This document shows positions 25,611 through 34,418 of a stretch of DNA of 64,000 bases, piece after piece (the first letter of the stretch is position 1; each line of letters begins with the position of its first letter). The notes under the pieces were generated by a model, which saw only the letters and a list, made by a program, of their open reading frames with translations, was not told where the DNA came from and did not search any database. The stretch comes from Prevotella sp. (GTDB lineage: Bacteria > Bacteroidota > Bacteroidia > Bacteroidales > Bacteroidaceae), in assembly GCA_021204905.1 (NCBI GenBank), contig JAJPYN010000008.1, forward strand, positions 124,001 through 188,000, given 5' to 3'. The position numbers and the translations under genes were made by a program.

Positions 25611-26231
25611 TCAGGCAAAGCAATAGACAATCGAGCGGACAAGTCCCGCCGCCAAAAACCACAGCAGCGCAAAGGGCATCGCAGCCTTTAGCCCCGTCGT
25701 CAGCGTGCAATAAACAGCCCGCCACGCCCCACGCGAAGCGCTCATCGCCGCGAATACGCAACTGCCGCACGCAACCGCCGCTACGAACAACGCCAGCACC
25801 GCCTTCGGGTACGGCCCCGTCGTCAGCGTACCGTTCACGCTCAGCAAAAACGAGTGCGGCCAAAGTGCGAAAAGTGCCGATAAAATCGCGGCAAACAGCA
25901 CGCCGGCGATGAACATTCCCGCCGCCAACCGCTCGTCGCTCGTGCATTTTTTCAGACTGAAAATTTTCTTCGCCACACCGCTTTCAACCATCGCACCCGC
26001 CGCGAAGCACGCCGCCAAAAGGTAGAACAGCGCCGCCCCGTCGACGTTCGCGCGATAGCTGCCGAGCAACCACCGCAAGCCCTCGCCGCTGAGCAATGAC
26101 CGCACGTCGCTCGATGGGGAAAGCGCCGCCGCGAGCCACGATGCCAGCACCGTCAGCAGCTCCGCCACGCACAGTGCCGCGACCGCGAGAACATACCATT
26201 TTTGCCGATTTTTCCGCATGTTTTGAAGCAT
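25611..26231 (-). CDS. Small integral membrane protein, possibly AbgT-like fragment
   Basis: Encodes 206 residues with about five hydrophobic helices. The segment DVRSLLSGEGLRWLLGSY followed by GAMVESGVAKK resembles the N-terminal region of AbgT-type transporters, but the full transporter is over 500 residues and its catalytic helices are missing. It could be a short family derived from that fold or a membrane sensor accessory. Its start overlaps the response-regulator stop by one base (TAATG), so it is translated with the two-component system and probably serves it. Function unknown. Confidence 0.6.
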   Translation of the reverse strand: MLQNMRKNRQKWYVLAVAALCVAELLTVLASWLAAALSPSSDVRSLLSGEGLRWLLGSYRANVDGAALFYLLAACFAAGAMVESGVAKKIFSLKKCTSDERLAAGMFIAGVLFAAILSALFALWPHSFLLSVNGTLTTGPYPKAVLALFVAAVACGSCVFAAMSASRGAWRAVYCTLTTGLKAAMPFALLWFLAAGLVRSIVYCFA

Positions 26232-26950
26232 TATTCGTCGTCGGGCAGCAGGTTGTCAATGTCGAGAATGCCCAGCTCGATGGCGCGCACCACCAGCCGC
26301 GTCGCGTTCACGCCGGTCTTGCTCACGGGAAACAGTTTCTGCACCAGTTCGTTCTGCCGCTTCTCGAGGCTCTTCACACCGAACGGCATCGCGCGCAGCG
26401 ACGTGATCTGCTCCTTCGTGTAACCCAGCGCGAGGTGCCGCAAGAACCGCTCGTCGTACTCGTCGATCTCGTATTCGGCCAGCGCCTCGCGGTTCCTCAC
26501 CTGCCTGCACACGGCCTCGGCGAAACGCTCCGTCACGCGCCGCAGAATGGGTTCGTTGAACACCGGCCGCTTGCCTTCCATCACAGCCAGCACATCGCTG
26601 CGCGTGAGCATCTCGCCGCATTTCAGGATGATGCCGTCGCAACCGGCGTCGAGCGCGTCAACCCACAGCTTCTCGTTGAGCGTTTCGCCCGTGAAAATCA
26701 GCACTTTAACCTGCGGATGAGCGTCCTTCGCGCGACGGCACAGCTCCACGCCGACGGTGGTCGAACCGCCCAGCCCGAGGTCGAGCAGCACCAAGTCCGG
26801 CACGCCCTTGCGCAGCAGCCGCCAGAAGCCCGCCTCGTCCTCCGCCGTGCCAATTACCTCCGCCTCGGGGATGTCGGTCTGCAAAATGCCCAGCGTGCCC
26901 TTCATCTCCAGCGGCACATCCTCAACAACAATCACTTTGAATTTATCCAT
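26231..26950 (-). CDS. Response regulator (NarL/FixJ-like)
   Basis: Encodes 239 residues. The receiver domain (about 1-125) has acidic residues in VVEDV, the phospho-acceptor Asp in LVLLDLGLGG (about residue 57), Thr in IFTGET and a Lys in IILKCG. The C-terminal part ends in a helix-turn-helix-like region (GYTKEQITSLRAMPFGVKS) diverged from the LuxR type. It lies 15 bases after the sensor gene, so it is very likely the partner of that kinase. Target genes are unknown, perhaps including the coupled membrane protein. Confidence 0.85.
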   Translation of the reverse strand: MDKFKVIVVEDVPLEMKGTLGILQTDIPEAEVIGTAEDEAGFWRLLRKGVPDLVLLDLGLGGSTTVGVELCRRAKDAHPQVKVLIFTGETLNEKLWVDALDAGCDGIILKCGEMLTRSDVLAVMEGKRPVFNEPILRRVTERFAEAVCRQVRNREALAEYEIDEYDERFLRHLALGYTKEQITSLRAMPFGVKSLEKRQNELVQKLFPVSKTGVNATRLVVRAIELGILDIDNLLPDDE

Positions 26951-26965
26951 AATCGAAAAATTTTT

Positions 26966-29900
26966 CTAAAAAACAAATTTTATGTTCTTCGCCAGCACAA
27001 CCGTAACGCGCACGCCGCCCTCCTCCGCCGCAGCCATTACGCCGCAGCCGCGCCGCCCGCACGCCTCGCCCATCTCGCGCACCGTCTGCCGGAGCAGCAG
27101 GCATTTCCAGTTCTTCGTCAGCGGCGTGAACAGCGCGGAAGCCTCTTCGGCAGTGAGTTTCGCGTCGGGGTAAAAAAACTCGAACTCCTCGTAAACACTA
27201 TTCATCTCGCGCTGCATTATTGTCGGATGAATGCCTTCGAAAAGCGTCATAAGCAGCGTCCGCAAATACGTTTTCAGCGCACCGAGCGGCAACGGTTCGC
27301 CCGCGTAACACTGCGCCTGGCGGATGAGCAGCGAGAACAACTCCTGATAATACTGCGCGGCCTCCTCCAAGCGCGCGGCGTCGCGGTCGGGCAGCGCCAA
27401 CAGCCGGCGGATGCGCGACGGGTAGTACATTGTCTCGTGTTTGAGCGTCGACAGGCAGTTGTCAAGCACATTGTTCGCCACGTGCAACCGCCCGGCCTCA
27501 AAGGTGATTCGATGCAGCTCGTCGCCCGCGAGTTCGATGTCCCCGGCACTGCGCAGCTTGCTTCCGCGACTGTTTTCCAGTGTGGTCAAAATGCGCCGCG
27601 CGGCATTGTTTAATTCGTTCAAAAGCCTATTGCCTGCTGAGGGTTTGGCGGTTTCGTCGATTTCCCAAAGGCGCCTGATTTTCTCAATCTTATCATCGTC
27701 GGAAAGAGCTTCGTCGAGCAGCACGCCATTCAGAGCCGTAACACGCTGAGTTACAGTGAGATAGATGGCGCGGCGACGGAAATAAAGGAGGTAGTACACC
27801 GCGACGATGGCGGCAAGAAGTATCGCGAGCAATGCCGCCGCCACGTTCTTCGCGTCGCTTGCCTGTTGCATGTTTTTCACGTAAGCGGGCAACGAACGGT
27901 CGGAGCTAAGTTCCTGAAACAGAGCGGTATACGCCTTATTATTAAAGCTATAAACATCCCATTCGTGCAACGCGAGCGCCGCCACCGCCGTTTCGTTGCG
28001 CACATCGAGCAGCGTACCGGCCGCACTGTCGCCCGCAACAGTTGCCCAGCGCAGGTCCGCGAAGCCGTTCTTGCCGGCAAATTGCAGCGTGTCCGTGCCG
28101 CCGACCTCGCGCGCGCGATAATAATTATTAAGGTGTGCGAAGGCTGCTTGCGCGAAGTGGAGCGCGTCGGAATAACGTCCTTGCAGATTGCAGAAATAAG
28201 TGCTGTCGGCCATCTCGCGCGCGGCCTGCAAACTACTGTCGTTATTGGCGTTCGCGCAAGTGGCGAGGGTGAAAAACAGGGTGATGAAAACCGTGCGCAA
28301 CGTCCCGTGCGGCAGGCGGAACCTGAACGTGCTGCCCTTGCCTTTCTCACTCTCGGCGGTGATTTGGCAAACGTCGAAGATGCGGCCGGCCTTCTTGTAA
28401 CTCTCGATGATGCCTTTGCAATTCATCAGTCCGAAGCCGCGCCGCGCCGTGCCCGCCGTCTGCCGCGCGAAGAGAGTTTGCAGTTTTTCTTCGCTAATGC
28501 CTGCGCCGTTGTCGGCCACCGAAACCTCGATGAAATCGGCCTTTTTTGACGCTTCGACCTCCACCGTGCCGCCCTCGCCCGACGCCTTGCGCGCGTTGTC
28601 CGCCAGGGTGTTTACCATGAACAACGTCAACGCTTTGTCGGCCTTCACCACCGCCGTTGTCGGTTTTACTTTCAGCGTTATGCCGCGCGCCTCGAACGCC
28701 GTTTTGCTCTTGGCGATGATGTCGAAAAGTTCCTGCAGCGGGAAGCTCTCGATTTTCATGCGCAATGCGCCGGCGCGAAGTTGTATCCAGCGCGTGAGCA
28801 CGTCGTTGTATTCGTTGATTTTGTCGTTCAGTTCGGCGATATATGCGAACCGTGCCTCGCGCCGTAAAGCCGGTTCGTTGCGCGTTGTAAGGCAATGCAG
28901 CTCGGCGGTGAGGCGGTTGATGAACGGCAGGATGCTCGTTGCGACGTCGGTCTTGGTGCGCTGCTCGATGTTTGTTTGCAGGTTGCGCTCGAGTTCGAGT
29001 TCCGCCATGCGCCTGTTTTCCGCGATTTCTTCGGACATTTTGGCCGTTTCCGCCGCCTTTTCCGCCTCGCGCTGTTGCCATTTTTTCAGCGGTTGCAAGA
29101 AGCGTTTCGCCGCATCTCCGCCATCGCGCGAGCGCCTTTTTAACAGCATGAAAAGCATGCCGCAAAGCAGGATGACGGCGGCGAGAAGGGCGAGCAAAAC
29201 GAGGTTGAGCTGCGACGAAGCCTTGTCCAACTGCTCGGCGCGAAGGTCGAGTTCGCGGTCTTGCCGGGCGTTCTCGTGCGCGTCGAGATAAAGGTTGCGG
29301 AAGCGGTCCGACGCGGGCTTGTTGCCGAGCGCGGCATAGCTCACCGACAGCCGTTCGTAGATGCTTGCGGCGAGTGCCGGCGATTGCAAAACAAGTTGCT
29401 TGCGCGCGAGTGCTTGGTTGAGCGAATAAACGGCGTCGTCGAACAGGCCGATGGCGAAATAACAGTCGGAAAGCGAGCGCAGGGCAGCTGCTGTTTGATA
29501 AACGTCGCCATAGTCAATGAACTGATTTACAGCGCGTTGCGTAAGGTTTCCGGCCAACAGGCTGTCTTCGGCGAGGTCATCGTTCACCGCGCGGAGATAC
29601 ACCTTGTTTTCAGCGATGATTGCCGGCGCGATTTTGCGGTCAGCCAAGTGCTCGCCCATCGCTTGCAGCGCGTTGGCCTGCCAGAACGTTTCCTTCGAGC
29701 GCAGGGCGATGAGGTAGCATCTGACAAGCGCCGAAAACTCCTTTTTCGCAACGGCCTCGCCCGAGCCTTTCGCAAAGTATCCGCCCGCGCCGATGTTGTA
29801 GAGATAATTGAGCAGTTGGGCCGTGTCGCGGGCTATTTCATCAGCATTTATCGCGCGGAGGGCGGCGCGAAAATCATCGTTGCGGCCGGTGTAAAAAAGG

Positions 29901-30388
29901 TAGGCCGAATAGACAAATGCCATCTCCGACTCGGCATAAACCAGCCGCGCCCGTTGCCGTTGCGACAGCTCGCCCAGACTTTCTTTGCAGCGCGCGCAAT
30001 CCTGTTTCGCCGCCTCGAAGTAAGCATAAAATTCCTTATTCCGCGCCGTCCGCTGGCACAAACGCATCATCTGCACGTTCGCCACAAACAGTTCAAGGCG
30101 GTTGTCCGTCGACGAAAGAGCCTCGCCGAGCCGCGCCTGCGCCGAAGCGTAATCCATCGCCGCGATGTCGACAAACGCGAGATTGTTCAGCGCCTCGCTC
30201 CTGCCCGCGGGATAACCCTCGCTTGCCTCGAGCGCAGCCGTCGCAAAAACAGCCGTAGAGTCGAGCGACACGTAATGAAAACGATAGGCCTTATCGTTCA
30301 GCGCATCGACCTCCGCAACCCGCGCATTCCGCCCGCAACCGCAAGCCATCGCCGCTAAAAAGACGAACATAAACCACATCGAACGCAT
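26966..30388 (-). CDS. Large sensor histidine-kinase-like protein (DUF5112/DUF5113 type)
   Basis: Encodes 1140 residues. It has an N-terminal export signal with a possible lipobox (AMAC), then a TPR-rich periplasmic region (to about 390), a membrane helix (about 394-416) and a long helical region. A HATPase_c domain follows (about 550-690) with N-box NTLADNARKAS, G1 DNGAGI and G2 GFGLMN. A second helix near 698-716 looks like a signal peptide, and a further exported segment, a third helix (about 832-852) and a cytoplasmic domain complete it. No canonical HisKA H-box is visible before the ATPase. This matches a Bacteroidales group with DUF5112 and DUF5113 domains. The start may be internal (ATG 30379), since the -7 element is at 30393. 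Confidence 0.8.
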   Translation of the reverse strand: MRSMWFMFVFLAAMACGCGRNARVAEVDALNDKAYRFHYVSLDSTAVFATAALEASEGYPAGRSEALNNLAFVDIAAMDYASAQARLGEALSSTDNRLELFVANVQMMRLCQRTARNKEFYAYFEAAKQDCARCKESLGELSQRQRARLVYAESEMAFVYSAYLFYTGRNDDFRAALRAINADEIARDTAQLLNYLYNIGAGGYFAKGSGEAVAKKEFSALVRCYLIALRSKETFWQANALQAMGEHLADRKIAPAIIAENKVYLRAVNDDLAEDSLLAGNLTQRAVNQFIDYGDVYQTAAALRSLSDCYFAIGLFDDAVYSLNQALARKQLVLQSPALAASIYERLSVSYAALGNKPASDRFRNLYLDAHENARQDRELDLRAEQLDKASSQLNLVLLALLAAVILLCGMLFMLLKRRSRDGGDAAKRFLQPLKKWQQREAEKAAETAKMSEEIAENRRMAELELERNLQTNIEQRTKTDVATSILPFINRLTAELHCLTTRNEPALRREARFAYIAELNDKINEYNDVLTRWIQLRAGALRMKIESFPLQELFDIIAKSKTAFEARGITLKVKPTTAVVKADKALTLFMVNTLADNARKASGEGGTVEVEASKKADFIEVSVADNGAGISEEKLQTLFARQTAGTARRGFGLMNCKGIIESYKKAGRIFDVCQITAESEKGKGSTFRFRLPHGTLRTVFITLFFTLATCANANNDSSLQAAREMADSTYFCNLQGRYSDALHFAQAAFAHLNNYYRAREVGGTDTLQFAGKNGFADLRWATVAGDSAAGTLLDVRNETAVAALALHEWDVYSFNNKAYTALFQELSSDRSLPAYVKNMQQASDAKNVAAALLAILLAAIVAVYYLLYFRRRAIYLTVTQRVTALNGVLLDEALSDDDKIEKIRRLWEIDETAKPSAGNRLLNELNNAARRILTTLENSRGSKLRSAGDIELAGDELHRITFEAGRLHVANNVLDNCLSTLKHETMYYPSRIRRLLALPDRDAARLEEAAQYYQELFSLLIRQAQCYAGEPLPLGALKTYLRTLLMTLFEGIHPTIMQREMNSVYEEFEFFYPDAKLTAEEASALFTPLTKNWKCLLLRQTVREMGEACGRRGCGVMAAAEEGGVRVTVVLAKNIKFVF

Positions 30389-30392
30389 ATCG

Positions 30393-30400
30393 CAAAGTTA
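30393..30400 (-). promoter_or_regulatory. Promoter -7 element of the two-component operon
   Basis: TAACTTTG on the minus strand, so close to the first ATG (30388) that the message would be leaderless or start at an internal ATG. Confidence 0.5.
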
Positions 30401-30528
30401 ATAAATCATCCGAAAACCATTGCGCCTCGCTTATGAAATTTTTGCCCGGAAAATAGTTGTCGATTGCACGAAAACCATGACGGCGGTCAATAATTCGCCC
30501 CGCTTTGCCATTTGCCCTAACTTGCGCC

Positions 30529-30558
30529 TTGCTTTTTTCCACGAAAAAGTTATATTTG
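30529..30558 (+). promoter_or_regulatory. Promoter of the sugar acetyltransferase
   Basis: TATATTTG at 30551-30558 with TTG at 30529-30531, gap 19. It decides the start at ATG 30586 over an in-frame ATG at 30505. Confidence 0.7.
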
Positions 30559-30585
30559 CAACAATTACTGACAAAAGGGAGATTT

Positions 30586-31155
30586 ATGAGCGAATTTGAA
30601 AAGATGTTAAACGGCGAACTGTACGACTATTCCGACAAGGAAATCGCCGCAAGTCTCGAGCACGCGAAACGCCTGTGTGCACGGTTGGAAACGGTCAGCA
30701 TCTACGACGATTGTTACCGCGAACTCATCGAGGAACTCATCCCGTCCATCACGCCCGACAGCATCGTCTGTCCGCCCGTTCATTGCGGACACGGCCATCA
30801 AATACGTCTCGGCCGCAACGTTTACATCAACTATAATTGCACGCTGCTCGACGGCGGCGGCATCACCATCGGCGACAATGTGCTCATCGGTCCGAACTGC
30901 CAGCTGTACACGCCGCAGCACCCCGAAGATTTCATGCTCCGCCGCAAGCCTGTTGAGCGCGCGTTGCCTGTCGTCATTGGCGAAGACACGTGGCTCGGCG
31001 GAGGCGTCATCGTGCGCCCGGGCGTAACCGTCGGCAAGCGTTGCATCATCGCCGCGGGCAGCGTGGTGGTGAACGATATCCCCGACGACAGCCTCGCCGC
31101 AGGAAACCCCGCCGTAGTGAAGCGCAGCCTGCTTCCGGCTAAGGACGAGGCATAA
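30586..31155 (+). CDS. Sugar O-acetyltransferase (maltose/galactoside acetyltransferase family)
   Basis: Encodes 189 residues. An N-terminal helical cap (MSEFEKMLNGELYD) precedes a left-handed beta-helix of hexapeptide repeats (VYINYNCTLLDGGGITIGDNVLIGPN). The catalytic histidine lies in YTPQHPEDFMLRR. The family (LacA, Maa, NodL) transfers acetyl from acetyl-CoA to a sugar hydroxyl and works as a trimer in the cytoplasm. The true acceptor is unknown. It is a single-gene unit ending in a terminator shared with cysK. Confidence 0.92.
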   Translation: MSEFEKMLNGELYDYSDKEIAASLEHAKRLCARLETVSIYDDCYRELIEELIPSITPDSIVCPPVHCGHGHQIRLGRNVYINYNCTLLDGGGITIGDNVLIGPNCQLYTPQHPEDFMLRRKPVERALPVVIGEDTWLGGGVIVRPGVTVGKRCIIAAGSVVVNDIPDDSLAAGNPAVVKRSLLPAKDEA

Positions 31156-31189
31156 AAAAGAGCTGCGAACAAGTGCGGCCCTCTTTTTG
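31153..31189. terminator. Bidirectional terminator
   Basis: AAAAAGAG and CTCTTTTT (8 bp) with inner GC pairs lie between the convergent acetyltransferase and cysK genes. Confidence 0.8.
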
Positions 31190-31211
31190 TAAACTATTGC
31201 AAATCAATGCT

Positions 31212-32159
31212 TTAAAGCGGATAACCGTCGAAGTCGTAAAGCTTCGTCGACAGGTAACGCTCGCCGGTGTCAGGCAGAAGGACGACGATGCGCTTGCCCT
31301 CGTTGCCGGCCTCGCAAGCGATCTCGAGTGCGGCGTGCGCGGCGGCTCCGGACGAGATGCCCACACACAACCCTTCGAGGCGCGCAAGGTCGCGTGCCGT
31401 GCGGAAAGCGTCGTCGTCGGAAACGCAGATGATGCGGTCGGTGAGGCGCGCGTCGTAAGTGTCGGGAATGAAGCCCGCGCCGATGCCTTGAATCGCATGC
31501 GACCCCGGTTGTCCGCCCGACAGCACGGGCGAGTTTAGGGGTTCAGTAGCAACTAAGACAATCTTTTCGTTCACAGCCTTCAGACGCCTTGCCACACCGC
31601 TTAGCGTGCCGCCCGTACCTACCGTTGCAACGAAAAAGTCGATTTTTCCGCAGGTGTCGCGAAGGATCTCTTCGGCGGTGGTGCGCTCGTGCGCGGCGGG
31701 GTTGGCGGGGTTACTAAATTGCCCGAGAATTACCGCGCCGGGCGTTTCGCGACATATCTCATTAGCTTTGTCGATTGCGCCTTGCATGCCTTTCGCGCCG
31801 GGCGTGAGCACCACCGTTGCGCCCATCGCTTTCAGCAACGTCTGCCGCTCGACGCTCATCGTGTCGGGCATCGTGAGGATGACTCGGTAACCTTTCAGCG
31901 TGCCGATCCACGCGAGGCCCACGCCCGTGTTGCCGCTGGTAGGTTCGACGATTGTGCCGCCATCAACAAGCGCGCCTTTTGCTTCGGCATCGGCAATCAT
32001 CGCCAGCGCGATGCGGTCCTTCGAGCTGCCGCCGGGGTTGAACCGCTCGAGCTTCGCCACGACCTGCGCCTTTGCGCCGCGCTTCCGGGCAATTCGCGAC
32101 AGGTTGAGCAGCGGAGTTTTGCCTATTAATTCAGTTAGGTCGTTGTAAATTTTTTCCAT
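31212..32159 (-). CDS. cysK: Cysteine synthase (O-acetylserine sulfhydrylase)
   Basis: Encodes 315 residues. Makes cysteine from O-acetylserine and sulfide. The PLP lysine is K47 in NPGGSSKDR, and the phosphate/substrate loops are EPTSGNTGVG and GTGGTLSG. The SPVLSGGQPGSHAIQGIGAGF block is typical. It is last in the ilvE-trmB-cysK operon. At 31544-31565 the coding sequence contains a near-exact copy of the interspersed repeat, encoding KIVLVATE; this segment seems about two residues longer than in usual CysK proteins (from memory). Confidence 0.95.
   Translation of the reverse strand: MEKIYNDLTELIGKTPLLNLSRIARKRGAKAQVVAKLERFNPGGSSKDRIALAMIADAEAKGALVDGGTIVEPTSGNTGVGLAWIGTLKGYRVILTMPDTMSVERQTLLKAMGATVVLTPGAKGMQGAIDKANEICRETPGAVILGQFSNPANPAAHERTTAEEILRDTCGKIDFFVATVGTGGTLSGVARRLKAVNEKIVLVATEPLNSPVLSGGQPGSHAIQGIGAGFIPDTYDARLTDRIICVSDDDAFRTARDLARLEGLCVGISSGAAAHAALEIACEAGNEGKRIVVLLPDTGERYLSTKLYDFDGYPL
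31544..31565 (-). repeat. Interspersed REP-like repeat, copy 5, inside cysK
   Basis: Differs from the intergenic copy at 22409-22430 at two positions over 22 bases, yet is read in frame as part of cysK. It is the only clear copy within a gene. Confidence 0.65.
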
Positions 32160-32191
32160 CGTTGCGAATGTTAAATTTGTTGGAATGCCCT

Positions 32192-32959
32192 TTATTTACG
32201 AGCATCTACGGGTGAGCGGCTTGTGCGGCGGTAAGAGCGGTAATCGTCGGTCTCGATTTCGACATCAGGCTCGACGAGGGCTCCGGCATGCGGCAAACGG
32301 AACGCGATATATTTGATTGCGATGCCGCGCGCGCGCCACATTTCTTCGTAGTAAGTACGAATTTGCAGAACGCTTTGTAATTCGCCGCCGATATTAGCGT
32401 TTTCAATGTTTTCGATGCTGTTTATTTCGGGCAAATGATTAGTGGCGACAAGGAGTTTCGTGTAGGTGAAAAGGAACCGCGAGTCTGTTTTTAAGTGGAT
32501 TACGCCTCCGTCGACGAGGAAGCGGCGGTAACGATTGAGGAAGGCGGTGGATGTCAGACGTTTGCGCGGACTTTTCATTTGGGGGTCGGAGAACGTAAGC
32601 CATATCTCCTCCACCTCGTCCTCCGCGAAGAAGCGGTCTATGATTTCGATGTTCGTGCGCAGGAAAGCGACGTTCGTCAACCCCTCGTCGAGCGCCTGTG
32701 TTGCTCCCGTCCACATCCGCGCGCCCTTAATATCCACGCCGATAAAGTTCTTCCCGGGGAACATCCGTGCGAGGCTCACGGCATACTCGCCCTTGCCGCA
32801 GCCCAGTTCGAGAACTATGGGATTAGCGTTATGGAAATAGGTTTCACTCCAATGCCCGCTAATTGCGCACGGCTTGTTTTCCGCGAATTTATAAGGGAAT
32901 TGGAACACATTGGGATAGCGTTCCATATCCGCGAACTTGGCTAATTTGTCTTTTCCCAC
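32192..32959 (-). CDS. trmB: tRNA (guanine-N7-)-methyltransferase
   Basis: Encodes 255 residues. Adds a methyl group to G46 of tRNA using S-adenosylmethionine. The SAM motif is [11 protein letters not shown] (about residues 51-61), and the family signature in Bacteroidota form is [14 protein letters not shown]. Length is normal. It is 23 bases after ilvE and 33 bases before cysK in one minus-strand operon. Confidence 0.95.
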   Translation of the reverse strand: MGKDKLAKFADMERYPNVFQFPYKFAENKPCAISGHWSETYFHNANPIVLELGCGKGEYAVSLARMFPGKNFIGVDIKGARMWTGATQALDEGLTNVAFLRTNIEIIDRFFAEDEVEEIWLTFSDPQMKSPRKRLTSTAFLNRYRRFLVDGGVIHLKTDSRFLFTYTKLLVATNHLPEINSIENIENANIGGELQSVLQIRTYYEEMWRARGIAIKYIAFRLPHAGALVEPDVEIETDDYRSYRRTSRSPVDARK

Positions 32960-32981
32960 AAGGTAAAAATTGCGGTTAGCG

Positions 32982-33995
32982 TTACTTCACAATCCTCGTC
33001 CAGCCGTGCTTGTCCTCCACAATGCCGTACTGTATGCCGCGCAATGTCTCGTAAAGACGTGTCGACCAAGGTCCCGGCACGTCGCCGAAGTCGTAGCGCT
33101 TGCCCGTCTCCGGGTCGTCGATATACGAGATGGGGCTTATCACCGCCGCCGTTCCGCACGCCCCCGCTTCCTCGAATGTGGAGAGCTCCTCGATAGGTAT
33201 GGGTCGGCGTTCGACTGTCATTCCCAAGTCCTCCGCTACCTGCATGAGGCTCTTGTTGGTGATTGACGGCAGGATACTTGTAGACTTCGGCGTGATGTAA
33301 GTGTTGTTTTTGATGCCGAAGAAATTTGCCGCGCCGCATTCGTCGATATATTTTTTCTCCTTCGCATCGAGGTAGAACTCGCACGCGTAGCCCTGTTCGT
33401 GCGCCTGTTTGTTAGCAAGGAGCGACGCCGCATAGTTGCCTCCGACCTTGTAACGCCCCGTTCCGAGCGGCGCCGCACGGTCGTATGCCCGCGTCACAAC
33501 GTAGGGATTGGAGGCGAAACCGCCCTTAAAGTAAGGACCTACGGGGGTAACGAAGATGAGGAAAAGGTAGTCGTCGGACGGGTGAACGCCCACTCTGGCG
33601 CTCGTGCCGATGAGGAGCGGACGGACGTAAAGTGTGGCTCCGCTCTCGTAGGGCGGCACGTAGTCAGCATTAAGGCTCACAACCTTTTCGGCCATTTCTG
33701 TAAAAAGTTCAGTAGGCACCTCGGGCATGACGATGCCCCGGCTTGTCGTTTGCAGACGCAGAGCATTCTCCTCAGGACGGAAGAGCCGTATTTTGCCGTC
33801 GGGACAACGGTACGCCTTCAAGCCCTCGAATGCCTCCTGACCGTAGTGGAGGCACACGGCAGCCATGTGGAGGCTGATGTTCTCGTCCGTCGACACCTCT
33901 ATCTCGCCCCAGCGGCCGTTGCGATACCAGCAGCGCACGTTATAGTCCGTCTTGACATAACTGAACGGCAGATTAGCCCAATCCAAATTTTTCAT
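32982..33995 (-). CDS. ilvE: Branched-chain amino acid aminotransferase
   Basis: Encodes 337 residues of a fold-type IV PLP transaminase that interconverts Leu, Ile and Val with their 2-oxo acids. The PLP lysine is in [13 protein letters not shown] (about residue 190). The [15 protein letters not shown] block and the C-terminal [15 protein letters not shown] are family features. It is the first gene of ilvE-trmB-cysK, driven by a near-ideal promoter. Confidence 0.96.
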   Translation of the reverse strand: MKNLDWANLPFSYVKTDYNVRCWYRNGRWGEIEVSTDENISLHMAAVCLHYGQEAFEGLKAYRCPDGKIRLFRPEENALRLQTTSRGIVMPEVPTELFTEMAEKVVSLNADYVPPYESGATLYVRPLLIGTSARVGVHPSDDYLFLIFVTPVGPYFKGGFASNPYVVTRAYDRAAPLGTGRYKVGGNYAASLLANKQAHEQGYACEFYLDAKEKKYIDECGAANFFGIKNNTYITPKSTSILPSITNKSLMQVAEDLGMTVERRPIPIEELSTFEEAGACGTAAVISPISYIDDPETGKRYDFGDVPGPWSTRLYETLRGIQYGIVEDKHGWTRIVK

Positions 33996-34022
33996 CGTTT
34001 CTCTCTTTTATAAAAGTTCCCG

Positions 34023-34054
34023 CAAAGGTAAGAATAAATCGATTGAACTGCAAA
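34023..34054 (-). promoter_or_regulatory. Promoter of ilvE-trmB-cysK
   Basis: TACCTTTG on the minus strand (34023-34030) and TTTG at 34051-34054, gap 20. A textbook Bacteroidota promoter. Confidence 0.8.
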
Positions 34055-34083
34055 TTGCCGGCGGCCGGATTTTGCGTTTGGGA

Positions 34084-34105
34084 AAGATTATCTTAGTTGC
34101 TACTG
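34084..34105 (+). repeat. Interspersed REP-like repeat, copy 6
   Basis: A forward-oriented copy beginning AAGATTATCTTAG and ending TTGCTACTG, in the gap between ilvE and xseB. Confidence 0.75.
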
Positions 34106-34176
34106 TAACACTAATTAACAAAAGCGCACGCCACCGCAGCCTAAACCGTTTGCTTCGTTTCAAAACTCTAATTAGC

Positions 34177-34226
34177 ACAAACCTCAAGCTTGTAATTTAA
34201 ACAAACCTCAAGCTTGGCATTAGGCT
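34177..34226. repeat. 24-bp tandem repeat at the 3' end of xseB
   Basis: Units at 34177-34200 and 34201-34224 share ACAAACCTCAAGCTTG. A partial third copy of the CAAGCTT core runs into the last codons of xseB. Confidence 0.7.
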
Positions 34227-34418
34227 TCAAGCTTCCTCTTCGCCGGTGCTCTTAATCTCCTCGCCGACAGCGTGCAGACGGTCGTTGCACAACTTAATGA
34301 GCTCCTTTGCGCGCTTGATTTGCCCGGCAAGACTGTCGATGTCGATGTCGCCGTTTTCAAGCTTCCCGGCGATGGCTTCGAGCTCGCTTAACGCCTGCTC
34401 ATATTTCATCGTTTCCAT
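34227..34418 (-). CDS. xseB: Exodeoxyribonuclease VII small subunit
   Basis: Encodes 63 residues, the usual size of XseB, a coiled helical hairpin that stabilises XseA. Family features are YEQALSELEAIAGKLENG and a leucine/lysine-rich second helix ending in an acidic tail. The start at 34418 overlaps the xseA stop (34399) by 20 bases. The frame extends upstream as a shadow of xseA. Confidence 0.92.
   Translation of the reverse strand: METMKYEQALSELEAIAGKLENGDIDIDSLAGQIKRAKELIKLCNDRLHAVGEEIKSTGEEEA

Noticed and set aside
26096..27613. 505-codon plus-strand frame over the response regulator and sensor
   Set aside because: His/Arg-rich composition typical of antisense shadows, and opposite to well-supported genes.
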